From Bacillota bacterium (GTDB lineage: Bacteria; Bacillota; DTU065): DNA of 21,071 bases. The stretch spans positions 1 through 21,071 of the forward strand of contig DUTE01000395.1 in the NCBI GenBank assembly GCA_012842235.1, in the 5' to 3' direction. The position numbers and the translations under genes are program-made. Each line of letters opens with the position of its first letter. The stretch's first letter is position 1. The notes beneath the pieces are model-generated. The model was not told the origin of the DNA and did not search any database. It was given only the letters and a program-made list of their open reading frames with translations. Shown in pieces: positions 1-7,488 of the stretch.

Positions 1-56
1 CCCTTCTATTTATCTTTATTACATTCATAGATCCATTCAACTGCAATTAATTTATG

Positions 57-88
57 AAAAAAAGGCTACCATTTAACTTAGTAGCCTT
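57..88 (-). terminator. Intrinsic terminator of the amidohydrolase/FAD oxidoreductase operon
   Basis: Read on the minus strand, an 8-bp perfect stem (AAGGCTAC paired with GTAGCCTT, at 81-88 and 62-69) is followed directly by a run of seven T. It lies about 28 nt past the stop codon of the last gene of the minus-strand operon. Confidence 0.9.
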
Positions 89-116
89 CTATCCTTCTAA
101 CCTTATCTTTCAGATT

Positions 117-1490
117 TTAGCTGTTTTTATTGTTTAGAATGCCCCTTGCTGCAATAACGCCTGAACAAGATGCTTGCATAAGCCCTCTTGTAATACCTGC
201 ACCATCACCTATTGCATAGAGGCCTTTAATTGCTGTTTCCATATTTCTATCTACCTTTACCCTTGAGGAGTAAAACTTAACCTCTGCACCATATAAGAGG
301 GTGTTTCTTGAATAAACACCGGGAGCAACTTTATCAAGGGCCTGTAGCATCTCTAAGATAGATACTAGATGTCTGTAGGGAAAAACAAGTGAGAGATCAC
401 CTGGAGTTGCCTTGGTAAGGGTCGGCCTTGTTAAACATTTCTTCATTCTATCTTTTGTAGAACGACGCCCATCAATAAGATCCCCTAGGCGTTGGACAAT
501 TACTCCACCACCTAGCATATTAGCTAAGGTACTTATATACTGACCGTATTTTATAGGATCTTTAAATGGCTCTGTAAAGTTTTTACTCACAAGAATAGCA
601 AAATTAGTATTTTCTGTTTTTCTATCAGAGCGCGTATGCCCATTGGCCGTAATGAGACCTGAGTTGTTTTCAGCGACAACCTCACCACCAGGACACATAC
701 AGAATGTTCTGACCTTGTCCTCAAAGGTTTTCGAGTAATAGAGATATTTTGATTCAAAGAGATGGTCTGTAAGATGCTCCATAACTACCTTAGGTAACTC
801 TACTCGAACACCAATATCCACAGGATTAATCTCTCTTTCAAGTCCTAGACTTGTCGCTGTCTCTGTAAACCATTCATGGCCTTCTCGCCCTGGAGCAACA
901 ATTACTCTTGGTGCATAAAAACAACCGTTATCTGTCTTAACACCTGTTACAGTACTATTTTCACTCAAGATACTGCGTACGGTAAGATTTGTCTTTATTT
1001 GGACTCCTCGCTGCAAAAGCTCATCTTGCATGTTTTTAAGAACCTCTTGGCTTAGTCCTGTACCTAAGTGCCTAATAGGACTATATTGGAGATAAAGTTC
1101 AGCTAAAGTTGCTTCGCGAGAAAACTTTTCTAGTTGTTTGTTATCTATTGTATAAAGCTTTTTAGGGGCTCCAAAATCAAGGTAAGTCTGATCAACTTCT
1201 TTAATTAATCTTATTAATTTTTCTTCTGCAATATACTCGTTGAGATGGCCACCAACCTCTGTAGAAAGAGTCAGCTTACCATCGGAAAATGCCCCTGCCC
1301 CACCCCAACCACAAGTTATCGAGCAGGGCTGACATTGAACACACTGCACCTCTTTTTCTTTCATAGGGCAACTTCTGCGATCAATATCTCTTCCTTTTTC
1401 AATTAACAATACATTAGCACTATCTGCTAGTTCTAACGCTGCAAAAATACCTGCAGGCCCTCCGCCAACAATTATTACATCGTAATGCAT
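117..1490 (-). CDS. NAD(P)/FAD-dependent dehydrogenase (COG2509-like)
   Basis: Predicted cytoplasmic flavoprotein of 457 aa. The N-terminus carries the Rossmann FAD-binding motif GGGPAG (about residues 9-14) with the acidic E31 that binds ribose. A cysteine cluster follows (C41, C50, C53, C56, C60), then a glycine-rich GGAGAFSDGKL block (63-73), a combination I associate with the COG2509 family of uncharacterised FAD-dependent dehydrogenases. The C-terminus has a second FAD motif, AIGDGAG. The start was moved: the longest frame begins at a TTG at 1508, but an AGGAGG ribosome site lies inside that stretch, 7 nt before the ATG at 1490, so translation should begin there. It is the last gene of a three-gene minus-strand operon, before a terminator. 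The substrate is unknown; the cysteine cluster could bind metal or be redox active. Confidence 0.85.
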   Translation of the reverse strand: MHYDVIIVGGGPAGIFAALELADSANVLLIEKGRDIDRRSCPMKEKEVQCVQCQPCSITCGWGGAGAFSDGKLTLSTEVGGHLNEYIAEEKLIRLIKEVDQTYLDFGAPKKLYTIDNKQLEKFSREATLAELYLQYSPIRHLGTGLSQEVLKNMQDELLQRGVQIKTNLTVRSILSENSTVTGVKTDNGCFYAPRVIVAPGREGHEWFTETATSLGLEREINPVDIGVRVELPKVVMEHLTDHLFESKYLYYSKTFEDKVRTFCMCPGGEVVAENNSGLITANGHTRSDRKTENTNFAILVSKNFTEPFKDPIKYGQYISTLANMLGGGVIVQRLGDLIDGRRSTKDRMKKCLTRPTLTKATPGDLSLVFPYRHLVSILEMLQALDKVAPGVYSRNTLLYGAEVKFYSSRVKVDRNMETAIKGLYAIGDGAGITRGLMQASCSGVIAARGILNNKNS

Positions 1491-1547
1491 TTCCATTCCT
1501 CCTGGCAACAGTAACCTAATTTAGGGCCTATGCCTATACCAATTTAG

Positions 1548-2912
1548 TTAGAGGTTAGCTCCTCTTTCTCTGAGGGTATCCCTGACTTTAACCCCATCTA
1601 GTTCTCTTACTGTTTTACCTTCTTTAATAGCCAAAGCAGCCGCCACACCTGCAGCTTGACCCATAGCATGGCAGTTAGGCTGAATTCTAATTGAGGATTC
1701 AGCTACAAATGAAGCTGATATTGAGCGCCCTGCGACAAGAAGATTTTCTACATTTAAAGGTACCAATGCTCTATAAGGAATTTCATGGTATTCGTTCTTG
1801 TCCATATGGGAATAGAAGTTTACACCGCCACCTTTTTTGTGACTATGAATATCGATAGGATAGCGATTTTTGCATATTCCATCAGGGAATTTTCTAGCTT
1901 CCACGTAATCTTCTTCTGTAAGATAGTATTCTCCGCGGACTCTTCGAGATTCCCTTACACCTACCATAGAGGCTATAGTAGCAATATAACTATCTTCAAA
2001 ACCGGGGAAATATTTCTTCATAAAGTTTAGAAGCCTTCTTATCCGTTGTCTACCTTCGATTTGCGCATTGGTAAGATGCCAAACATCAGTACCATCTGTA
2101 AGAGAGCTAATGCGTGGACAGTTAAAGGATAGTTCATGGGGTCTACCTGGTACACCAAATATTTGGAAATAATCCCCATCACTTTCTTCAAGTGTGCCAT
2201 CCTCGTAAGCTTTCTTAAAAAGAGGTGTTAGAGGATATTCTTTACCGTTTACATGGGCTGCGTGGAAAAACTCTATTTTAGGTCTTTGGGCCCCAAGACT
2301 TTCAATAAAGTCAGCAAATTTTTCTAAATCAATATTAGCAACACTAAAACGCAGGCTTAATGCCTGATTTTTACCGGTTTCATCGCCAGACTCAATAGGT
2401 GCACCTGCTGTAGCAGCAACATCTGCATCCCCTGAGGCATCGATAACAACCTTAGCCATAAGTGCCAAGCGACCAGACTTAGTCTCCACAATAACCCCTG
2501 TAATTGTATTTTCATCCATTATAGGAGCACTGTATTTTGCATGGTATAAAAGCTCGCCACCGGCTTCAAGATACATATCCTCAAGAGTAAACTTAAGCAT
2601 TTCCCAGTTGAAAAAGCCTTTGTTACCCCAAAGTTCCCCACAATCACCAGTTTCACTAAGTCTGTCCATAACTTCAAGACCTATACCTGTATTTAATGGT
2701 TTGCCATCAACATGGTTACTCATAAGAGGGGTTACAAGTGATGCTGTAGCAGAACCACCTAAAAAACCTTGTGCTTCTACTATCAAAGTTTTCATTCCTT
2801 CTCTTGCTGCAGCAATCCCTGCAATAGCACCAGCTGTACCTCCGCCTACAACAATAACATCCCACTGTCCTTTAACAGGTATCTCTCGTTTTGCCTCGAA
2901 GATGGTTTTCAT
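1548..2912 (-). CDS. FAD-dependent oxidoreductase (FAD_oxidored, PF12831 type)
   Basis: A 454-aa soluble flavoprotein. Visible features are the dinucleotide-binding GGGTAG at residues 23-28, the ribose-binding acidic E46, the LGGSAT segment just after it (51-56), and a C-terminal block with LLVAGRSISAS and GQAAGVAAALA. These are hallmarks of the PF12831 FAD-dependent oxidoreductases (often found with sugar or amino-acid catabolic genes; physiological substrates mostly unknown). No signal peptide is present. The start ATG has a GGGAGG site about 10 nt upstream, inside the 3' end of the amidohydrolase gene, and the two genes are only 5 nt apart, so they are probably translationally coupled. The family call is firm; the reaction is not known. 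Confidence 0.87.
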   Translation of the reverse strand: MKTIFEAKREIPVKGQWDVIVVGGGTAGAIAGIAAAREGMKTLIVEAQGFLGGSATASLVTPLMSNHVDGKPLNTGIGLEVMDRLSETGDCGELWGNKGFFNWEMLKFTLEDMYLEAGGELLYHAKYSAPIMDENTITGVIVETKSGRLALMAKVVIDASGDADVAATAGAPIESGDETGKNQALSLRFSVANIDLEKFADFIESLGAQRPKIEFFHAAHVNGKEYPLTPLFKKAYEDGTLEESDGDYFQIFGVPGRPHELSFNCPRISSLTDGTDVWHLTNAQIEGRQRIRRLLNFMKKYFPGFEDSYIATIASMVGVRESRRVRGEYYLTEEDYVEARKFPDGICKNRYPIDIHSHKKGGGVNFYSHMDKNEYHEIPYRALVPLNVENLLVAGRSISASFVAESSIRIQPNCHAMGQAAGVAAALAIKEGKTVRELDGVKVRDTLRERGANL

Positions 2913-2917
2913 TGTTT

Positions 2918-4045
2918 TTATTCCTCCCTATAAACACAGTTGCCATCTACATAGACTTCCTCTACCCTTGTGCGAGCATCAAAAGGATCCCCAGACCAAA
3001 CTACAAAGTCAGCAGATTTGCCTTCTTCTAGTGAACCAAGATCATCATCAACACCTAAGATCTTTGCCGGGTTGATCGTTATCATCTTTAGAGCTTCATT
3101 TTGATCTAAGCCCTCACGTATACCAGTAATAGCGCATAGTCTAATCTCTCGTGCGGGAATTACAGGATGATCTGTCATAATAGCTGTAAGGATACCTGCA
3201 TCTTGAAGTTCTTTTGTGGTTTTATAGTTCCTATAACGTAGTTCATATTTACTTCGTGTTGTAAGAGTTGGTCCAACAATACAGGGAACATCTGCTTCTT
3301 TTAGTGCTTCAACTATTCTGCTTCCTTCAGTACAGTGCTCTATGACTAATTTTACATTAAACTCTTTGGCAATTCTTATAGCTGTTAGTATATCATCGGC
3401 ACGATGAGCATGAGCTCTAAGAGGAACCTCTCCTTCTAAGACCTTGACTAAAGCCTCTAGACCAAGATCTCTTTCTCTATCCTTTTTGTTTCTGTAGTTA
3501 TCAGCCTTAACTAAAGCTTCTCGAAGTAAAGCTGCCACACCCATTCTTGTCATAGGTTTTTTCTTTTGCGAACCATATACTCGTTTGGGGTTTTCGCCAA
3601 AGGCTACTTTCATACCAATGTAAGGGTTGTAGATCATCTTATCTGCTACTGTAGCACGATTTTTTATGAGACAGATCTGTCCACCTATGACATTTCCACT
3701 TCCTGGGGCTACACAAAAAGCAGTTAATCCTCCCTTAAAAGACTCCTCAAACGCAGGATCTTCGTGATAGATACCATCGATTGCCCTTACATCAGGTGTT
3801 AGGGGTTCTGTCATTTCATTGACATCATCGCCTTCGTTAAGTATCGACTCTTCATAAACACCAATATGACAATGGGCATCGATAAAGCCTGGTGTAATCA
3901 CTTTACCTTGGTAAGGTTTTTCTTCATATGAATCAGCATCTTCCACTTTGACAATCTTGCCGTTATCTATAGCCAAACGGCCACAATCAAAGTTCATAAC
4001 TCTATCGCTAGCAGTTAAAATACGAGCTCCAACAAATTCTTTCAT
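2918..4045 (-). CDS. Amidohydrolase-superfamily metal-dependent hydrolase (imidazolonepropionase-like)
   Basis: A 375-aa TIM-barrel amidohydrolase. The metal ligands are all visible: DAHCH (H58 and H60), K146 in GMKVAFG (candidate carbamylated lysine), HAHRADD (H212, H214), H237 in EHCTEG, and D292 in MTDHP. The N-terminal beta-sandwich begins with the usual LAIDNGKIVKV strand and the C-terminus ends with ADFVVWSGDPFD and VYVDGNCVY, as in COG1228 members. These enzymes hydrolyse C-N bonds in cyclic amides and related compounds; the substrate here cannot be told from sequence. It is the first gene of the operon with two FAD oxidoreductases. The start ATG follows an AAGGAGG site with a rather long spacer of about 12 nt. 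Confidence 0.9.
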   Translation of the reverse strand: MKEFVGARILTASDRVMNFDCGRLAIDNGKIVKVEDADSYEEKPYQGKVITPGFIDAHCHIGVYEESILNEGDDVNEMTEPLTPDVRAIDGIYHEDPAFEESFKGGLTAFCVAPGSGNVIGGQICLIKNRATVADKMIYNPYIGMKVAFGENPKRVYGSQKKKPMTRMGVAALLREALVKADNYRNKKDRERDLGLEALVKVLEGEVPLRAHAHRADDILTAIRIAKEFNVKLVIEHCTEGSRIVEALKEADVPCIVGPTLTTRSKYELRYRNYKTTKELQDAGILTAIMTDHPVIPAREIRLCAITGIREGLDQNEALKMITINPAKILGVDDDLGSLEEGKSADFVVWSGDPFDARTRVEEVYVDGNCVYREE

Positions 4046-4268
4046 TATATATAATTGCCTCCTTGGTCCTTGGGAAAGTCTATTACTTTTCTTCCCACGG
4101 GTATTATTTTCTTTCCCTCTTCACTTAACCCTGCTTTTTTTGATGTATACTCTAATACAGAGTTTTTAAACGAAAATTGTCGATTTAGTTCTACATTGAC
4201 AGATACTTCATCTTTGGTAAACTTATACTAAGTAGTTAAATTGTATCTCTAACTAAAAGTAATAAAAC

Positions 4269-4287
4269 TATAATAAGTTAACCGCTT
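4269..4287 (+). promoter_or_regulatory. Candidate -10 box and operator-like motif of the solute-binding protein gene
   Basis: This sits in the 297-nt divergent region 4046-4342. A perfect TATAAT lies at 4269-4274 and is followed at 4277-4287 by GTTAACCGCTT, an 11-mer that recurs just past the -10 box of the flavoprotein gene near 14467. No good -35 box lies at the usual distance, so the promoter call is tentative. The rest of the region is AT-rich; a possible minus-strand promoter for the amidohydrolase operon around 4150-4180 is too weak to call. Confidence 0.4.
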
Positions 4288-4342
4288 TCCTTGTTTTACC
4301 TTATCATCTAGGTCTTATAATTCTCTAAGGAGGTCTAACTTA

Positions 4343-5647
4343 ATGAGGTTGAACTACAGAAACAGTCTATTGGTTTTAGTTGCTTTAGTTGTTTTAAGCT
4401 TTTCTGTTTTCGCTGCTCCTGTACAAGTCTGGTCACCCCAGACCATTGAGTGGAACAAAATTATTCAAGAGCTTACTGATGCTGATTTTACAGCCAAAAC
4501 AAATATTCCTGTGGATATTCATACTATTCCTTGGGCTGGTTTCGAACAGAAGTATCTTCTTGCTGCGGCAAGTGGAGATGTCCCTGATGTAGGTATTACT
4601 GGTTCTCTTGGGCCTGCGGATTTGGGTATTAGAGGAGCTGCTGTCGATCTTTCTCGCTATGGGAAAGAATACGAAGAGCTTCGTAACCAAATGTTCCCTG
4701 GGCTTATGCGTTCTTTTGAGTTTATGGGTACTAACTTTGGTCTACCTATGGATATGGCTCTCTACCCTATGGTTTACCGCTCTGATATCTTACAAGAGCT
4801 AGGTTTAGAAGTCCCCAATACATGGAATGAACTTTATGAGATCTTACCAAAACTTCAAGCCAACAATAAAAACTTCTACACCGCTTTTGCTTTTAAAGAA
4901 GGACAGGCTGAAGTAGTTTATGCCGATGTATCTATGTTTATCTGGCAACATGGGGGAGATTGGTACACACCTGATCGGACAAAATCCGGTCTCGATACAC
5001 CTGAGTCTATCAAAGGTTTTACCGAATTTGCTGAACTCTTTACTAAGCGTGGTGTTCCCAAAGCTGCTGAGTCTTTTATGGGTTTTAAACAAGGTGAACT
5101 TCCTTTGATGTTAACTTCCATGTGGCAATATGCAAACTTTGAGATGGCTGCCCCAGAACTCAAAGGCAAATGGAGCATCAGTTTAGTCCCTGGAACTAAA
5201 CGCACCGACGGTTCTATTAACCACGCAGCCTACATCGGTGGTATGACCTTTGCCCTCTTTGAAAAAGGCAAAAGGGTCGATGATGGTTTCCTTTGGCTTA
5301 AATGGTTCCTCTCTGCAGAAACTCAGGGTAAACTTGCTCAAAGAATCATCAAAGAAATTCCTGGAAGCATATACATTCCAACAAATATCAATGCTATCGA
5401 ATATCTACCTCTTCCCAAAGAGCATATCAAAGTTATTATGAATCAAGCAAAAGATAGTATTGCTCCTGCTTATGCATTAGCTCCTGAGTCTGTAACTTTA
5501 AGGTTTATTAACTTTGCAGCTTACGAGGCTGTAGTTGAAGGTGCAAATCCTGAGACCGCTATTAAAAAAGCTGCCCGTGATATGAATACTGAGCTCGATA
5601 AAAAGCAAAGGGAATATGCACGTTTTATTACTAAGCTTAAAAAATAA
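4343..5647 (+). CDS. Extracellular solute-binding protein, ABC sugar-type (family 1)
   Basis: A 434-aa exported binding protein of the MalE/UgpB-like family. A signal peptide spans about residues 1-24 (basic start, hydrophobic stretch, cleavage near SVFA-AP). The mature part has the expected pattern: ASGDVPDVG near the first crossover, YPMVYRSDIL and the PNTWNEL segment typical of the hinge region, and a C-terminal helical tail. There is no cysteine anywhere, so it cannot be a lipoprotein. The start ATG has a strong AAGGAGGT site 8 nt upstream. No permease or ATPase gene is adjacent; downstream lies a large palindrome. It is an orphan component whose ligand (probably a sugar or oligosaccharide) is inferred only from family. 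Confidence 0.88.
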   Translation: MRLNYRNSLLVLVALVVLSFSVFAAPVQVWSPQTIEWNKIIQELTDADFTAKTNIPVDIHTIPWAGFEQKYLLAAASGDVPDVGITGSLGPADLGIRGAAVDLSRYGKEYEELRNQMFPGLMRSFEFMGTNFGLPMDMALYPMVYRSDILQELGLEVPNTWNELYEILPKLQANNKNFYTAFAFKEGQAEVVYADVSMFIWQHGGDWYTPDRTKSGLDTPESIKGFTEFAELFTKRGVPKAAESFMGFKQGELPLMLTSMWQYANFEMAAPELKGKWSISLVPGTKRTDGSINHAAYIGGMTFALFEKGKRVDDGFLWLKWFLSAETQGKLAQRIIKEIPGSIYIPTNINAIEYLPLPKEHIKVIMNQAKDSIAPAYALAPESVTLRFINFAAYEAVVEGANPETAIKKAARDMNTELDKKQREYARFITKLKK

Positions 5648-5655
5648 TCGTCTAC

Positions 5656-5697
5656 AAGTTAGACAGACCGTGGCAAATGCCACGGTCTGTCTAACTT
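5656..5697. repeat. Perfect 42-nt palindrome (20-bp arms, 2-nt centre) after the solute-binding protein gene
   Basis: Bases 5656-5675 are exactly complementary to 5678-5697, with only AA between. As RNA this makes a very stable hairpin 8 nt past the stop codon. No U-tract follows on the plus strand (the sequence continues ATACCATTACC), so it is not a standard intrinsic terminator. It may stabilise the 3' end of the transcript or act as an atypical terminator. Confidence 0.85.
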
Positions 5698-5703
5698 ATA
5701 CCA

Positions 5704-5749
5704 TTACCTCTTTTACATCCTTTTGGTTTTAAAAGCTAAAAAGAGGTAA
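5704..5749. repeat. Inverted repeat, 11-bp arms, upstream of the metallophosphoesterase gene
   Basis: TTACCTCTTTT at 5704-5714 is matched by AAAAGAGGTAA at 5739-5749, with a 24-nt centre. It lies between the large palindrome and the next gene. It could be a hairpin in the leader or an operator; no -35/-10 pair is clear around it. Confidence 0.5.
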
Positions 5750-5817
5750 AAGAGGAAGAAAACGGGAATTAGTTAGTATAAAGTGCCTTTTATTTTTTTA
5801 TGAAAGTGGAGCGAGTT

Positions 5818-6465
5818 ATGAAAATACTAGTTGTTAGTGACAAAGAGGTACCCGCCTTAAGAGATGAACCAAATCATCCTGCACTTGAAGGTTTAGATTG
5901 TATCATCTCTTGTGGCGATCTACGCGCCTCTTACCTTAATTCATTAGCAAATAAAGCTCAGGTACCCCTTTTTTATGTGGCAGGTAATCACGATTTTCAT
6001 TATCGCTATGAACGTCCTAAAGGGACTAATCTAGATATGAAAATTGTCGAATTTAAAGGCTTAAGGTTTGTCGGTTTTCAAGGGAGTATGCGTTATAATC
6101 ACAAAGCTTACCAATATACTGAAGCCCAGATGAAAAAGAGAGTACGCCATGTTCAATATAGATTACTTTTTAACCGCCATGTAGATATAGTTGTAACCCA
6201 CTCTCCCCCAGCAGGGATATATTCTGTTGACGATATTTGTCATCAAGGCTTTTTTGCTTATCGCAAATTTATTGAAAAATATGAACCCAGATATTTTCTT
6301 CATGGCCACTTTCATCTTGATTATCTGCCTGGTCTTTCAAGAAGGGAAAACATACTGGGTAATACAAAGATAATAAACTGTGTGGGGTTTTATGTCTTAG
6401 AGATAAACCAGAGAGATAAACCAGGTGGAGGTGAATGGTCTAGCTCGCCCACGAGCCTAACCTAA
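5818..6465 (+). CDS. Calcineurin-like metallophosphoesterase
   Basis: A 215-aa cytoplasmic phosphoesterase. Ordered metal-site motifs are SD at D8, GD (33-34), GNHD (56-59), THSPP (H128) and GHFH (163-166), the layout of the Metallophos superfamily. The first motif reads D-K-E rather than D-x-H, so one usual histidine ligand is missing, which I recall in some clostridial relatives. The start was chosen at 5818, where GGAG sits 6 nt upstream; an in-frame ATG at 5800 has only a T-rich run before it. The gene ends 3 nt before the ParB-fold/ferredoxin gene and its last codons contain that gene's ribosome site, so the two are probably coupled. The substrate (nucleic acid, nucleotide or phosphoprotein) is unknown. 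Confidence 0.85.
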   Translation: MKILVVSDKEVPALRDEPNHPALEGLDCIISCGDLRASYLNSLANKAQVPLFYVAGNHDFHYRYERPKGTNLDMKIVEFKGLRFVGFQGSMRYNHKAYQYTEAQMKKRVRHVQYRLLFNRHVDIVVTHSPPAGIYSVDDICHQGFFAYRKFIEKYEPRYFLHGHFHLDYLPGLSRRENILGNTKIINCVGFYVLEINQRDKPGGGEWSSSPTSLT

Positions 6466-6471
6466 AGTATG
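6427..6471 (+). promoter_or_regulatory. Hairpin-bridged ribosome binding site of the ParB-fold/ferredoxin gene
   Basis: A near-consensus GGAGGTGA at 6427-6434 lies 34 nt before the only plausible start, ATG 6469. Between them 6437-6447 and 6452-6462 pair (10 bp with one bulged C on each side, loop CCCA). If the hairpin folds, the effective distance from GGAGGTGA to ATG shrinks to about 8 nt. The stop codon of the upstream gene (6463-6465) lies between hairpin and start. Confidence 0.55.
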
Positions 6472-7488
6472 GTACTTGGCTTTGGCAAAAAACATGTTGT
6501 AAAAAACTTTGCTGAGGAGTATGAGAAAGAAAAAGTTGTTGCTCGCCGTCAATTAGGAGTTTTGGAAGTCGATTTAGATAAGATTGTAGGCAGTGTTGGG
6601 CGCTGGCGTGACTTTGATCGGAAGTTTCAGATTCAAACTACTCATAGTCCAATTAGACTTCGCTCGATCGAAGCTGCTATGATCACAGGCAAAGAACTTC
6701 CTCCTATTGAGCTTTATAAAATTAAAGATGATTATTACATTGTCGATGGCAATCACAGAGTTGCCGCAGCAAGAAGATTAGGCTGGAAAAAGATTAAAGC
6801 AAGGGTCACAGAATACCTCCCATCAGCAGATACCCCTGAAGGTATTCTCGCAAGAGAACAGTCGTATTTCCACTTTCGCACAGGTTTATATGATATTAAG
6901 CTTACAGAGATTGGTCATTACCAAAATCTCCTCAAAGAGATAGAGGATTATCGTGATTATCTTTGTGAAAGATTTAAAGAAGATTTCACTCTTAAACAGG
7001 CTGCTGAGGACTGGTATGCCATGATCTATTTGCCTCTTGCTCATACAATTGAATCAGAACAACTTCTTGATGAGTTTCCTGGTCGAACTACTGCAGATCT
7101 ATTTTTATACATTGTTGAACACAAAAAGAGATTGACATTAAATGAGGGCCGAGAGATCTCATTACAAGAAGCTCTTTGGGAGTTTTGCTCACCATCACAA
7201 AAATCTCTGACACAGACTATTATGGATCTATTTACCAAACTAGTAGTCTCAAAGCAGCAATGTATTAGTTGTGATCGTTGCATTAAAGTCTGCCCAGTCG
7301 ATGCTATTGCCAAAGAAGGTGGCATCTACCATATTCTTGAGCACTGTATTAGGTGCAACCGATGTGTAGGCGAATGCCCTACAGATGCTATTAAACCTGC
7401 TTCTGCTAATGCAGGTCCTTCAATCATGCAGAAAAAAGACAAGGCAGGTGAGAAAAATGAAGGAACTAGCGAAACTCATTCAAAATAG
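6469..7488 (+). CDS. ParB/sulfiredoxin-fold protein fused to a C-terminal 2[4Fe-4S] ferredoxin domain
   Basis: A 339-aa cytoplasmic protein. Residues about 75-116 form a ParB-N/sulfiredoxin-type core: LPPIELYKIKDDYYIVD then GNHRVAAARRLG (94-105), with the nucleotide-binding GNHR at 94-97. A helical middle region (about 120-250) includes WYAMIYLPL and FPGRTTADLFLYI, which resemble from memory the ParB-like proteins with DUF4032-type tails; no helix-turn-helix is evident. Residues 265-303 carry two classic cluster motifs, C265-x2-C268-x2-C271-x3-C275-P and C293-x2-C296-x2-C299-x3-C303-P, as in bacterial 2[4Fe-4S] ferredoxins. A polar tail follows. The frame is continuous, so the fusion looks real. 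It overlaps the Sir2 gene by 32 nt. A redox-sensing or electron-transfer role coupled to a nucleotide-binding ParB fold is inference. Confidence 0.82.
   Translation: MVLGFGKKHVVKNFAEEYEKEKVVARRQLGVLEVDLDKIVGSVGRWRDFDRKFQIQTTHSPIRLRSIEAAMITGKELPPIELYKIKDDYYIVDGNHRVAAARRLGWKKIKARVTEYLPSADTPEGILAREQSYFHFRTGLYDIKLTEIGHYQNLLKEIEDYRDYLCERFKEDFTLKQAAEDWYAMIYLPLAHTIESEQLLDEFPGRTTADLFLYIVEHKKRLTLNEGREISLQEALWEFCSPSQKSLTQTIMDLFTKLVVSKQQCISCDRCIKVCPVDAIAKEGGIYHILEHCIRCNRCVGECPTDAIKPASANAGPSIMQKKDKAGEKNEGTSETHSK

Noticed and set aside
1491..1508. TTG start for the COG2509-like dehydrogenase
   Set aside because: The ribosome site lies downstream of that TTG, so it cannot serve it; the ATG at 1490 has correct spacing.
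2608..3075. 155-codon frame opposite two minus-strand genes
   Set aside because: It is antisense to conserved parts of the FAD oxidoreductase and amidohydrolase and is low-complexity; a shadow frame.
4196..4229. TTGACA with TATACT as promoter of the solute-binding protein gene
   Set aside because: The spacer would be 22 nt, too long for a normal housekeeping promoter.
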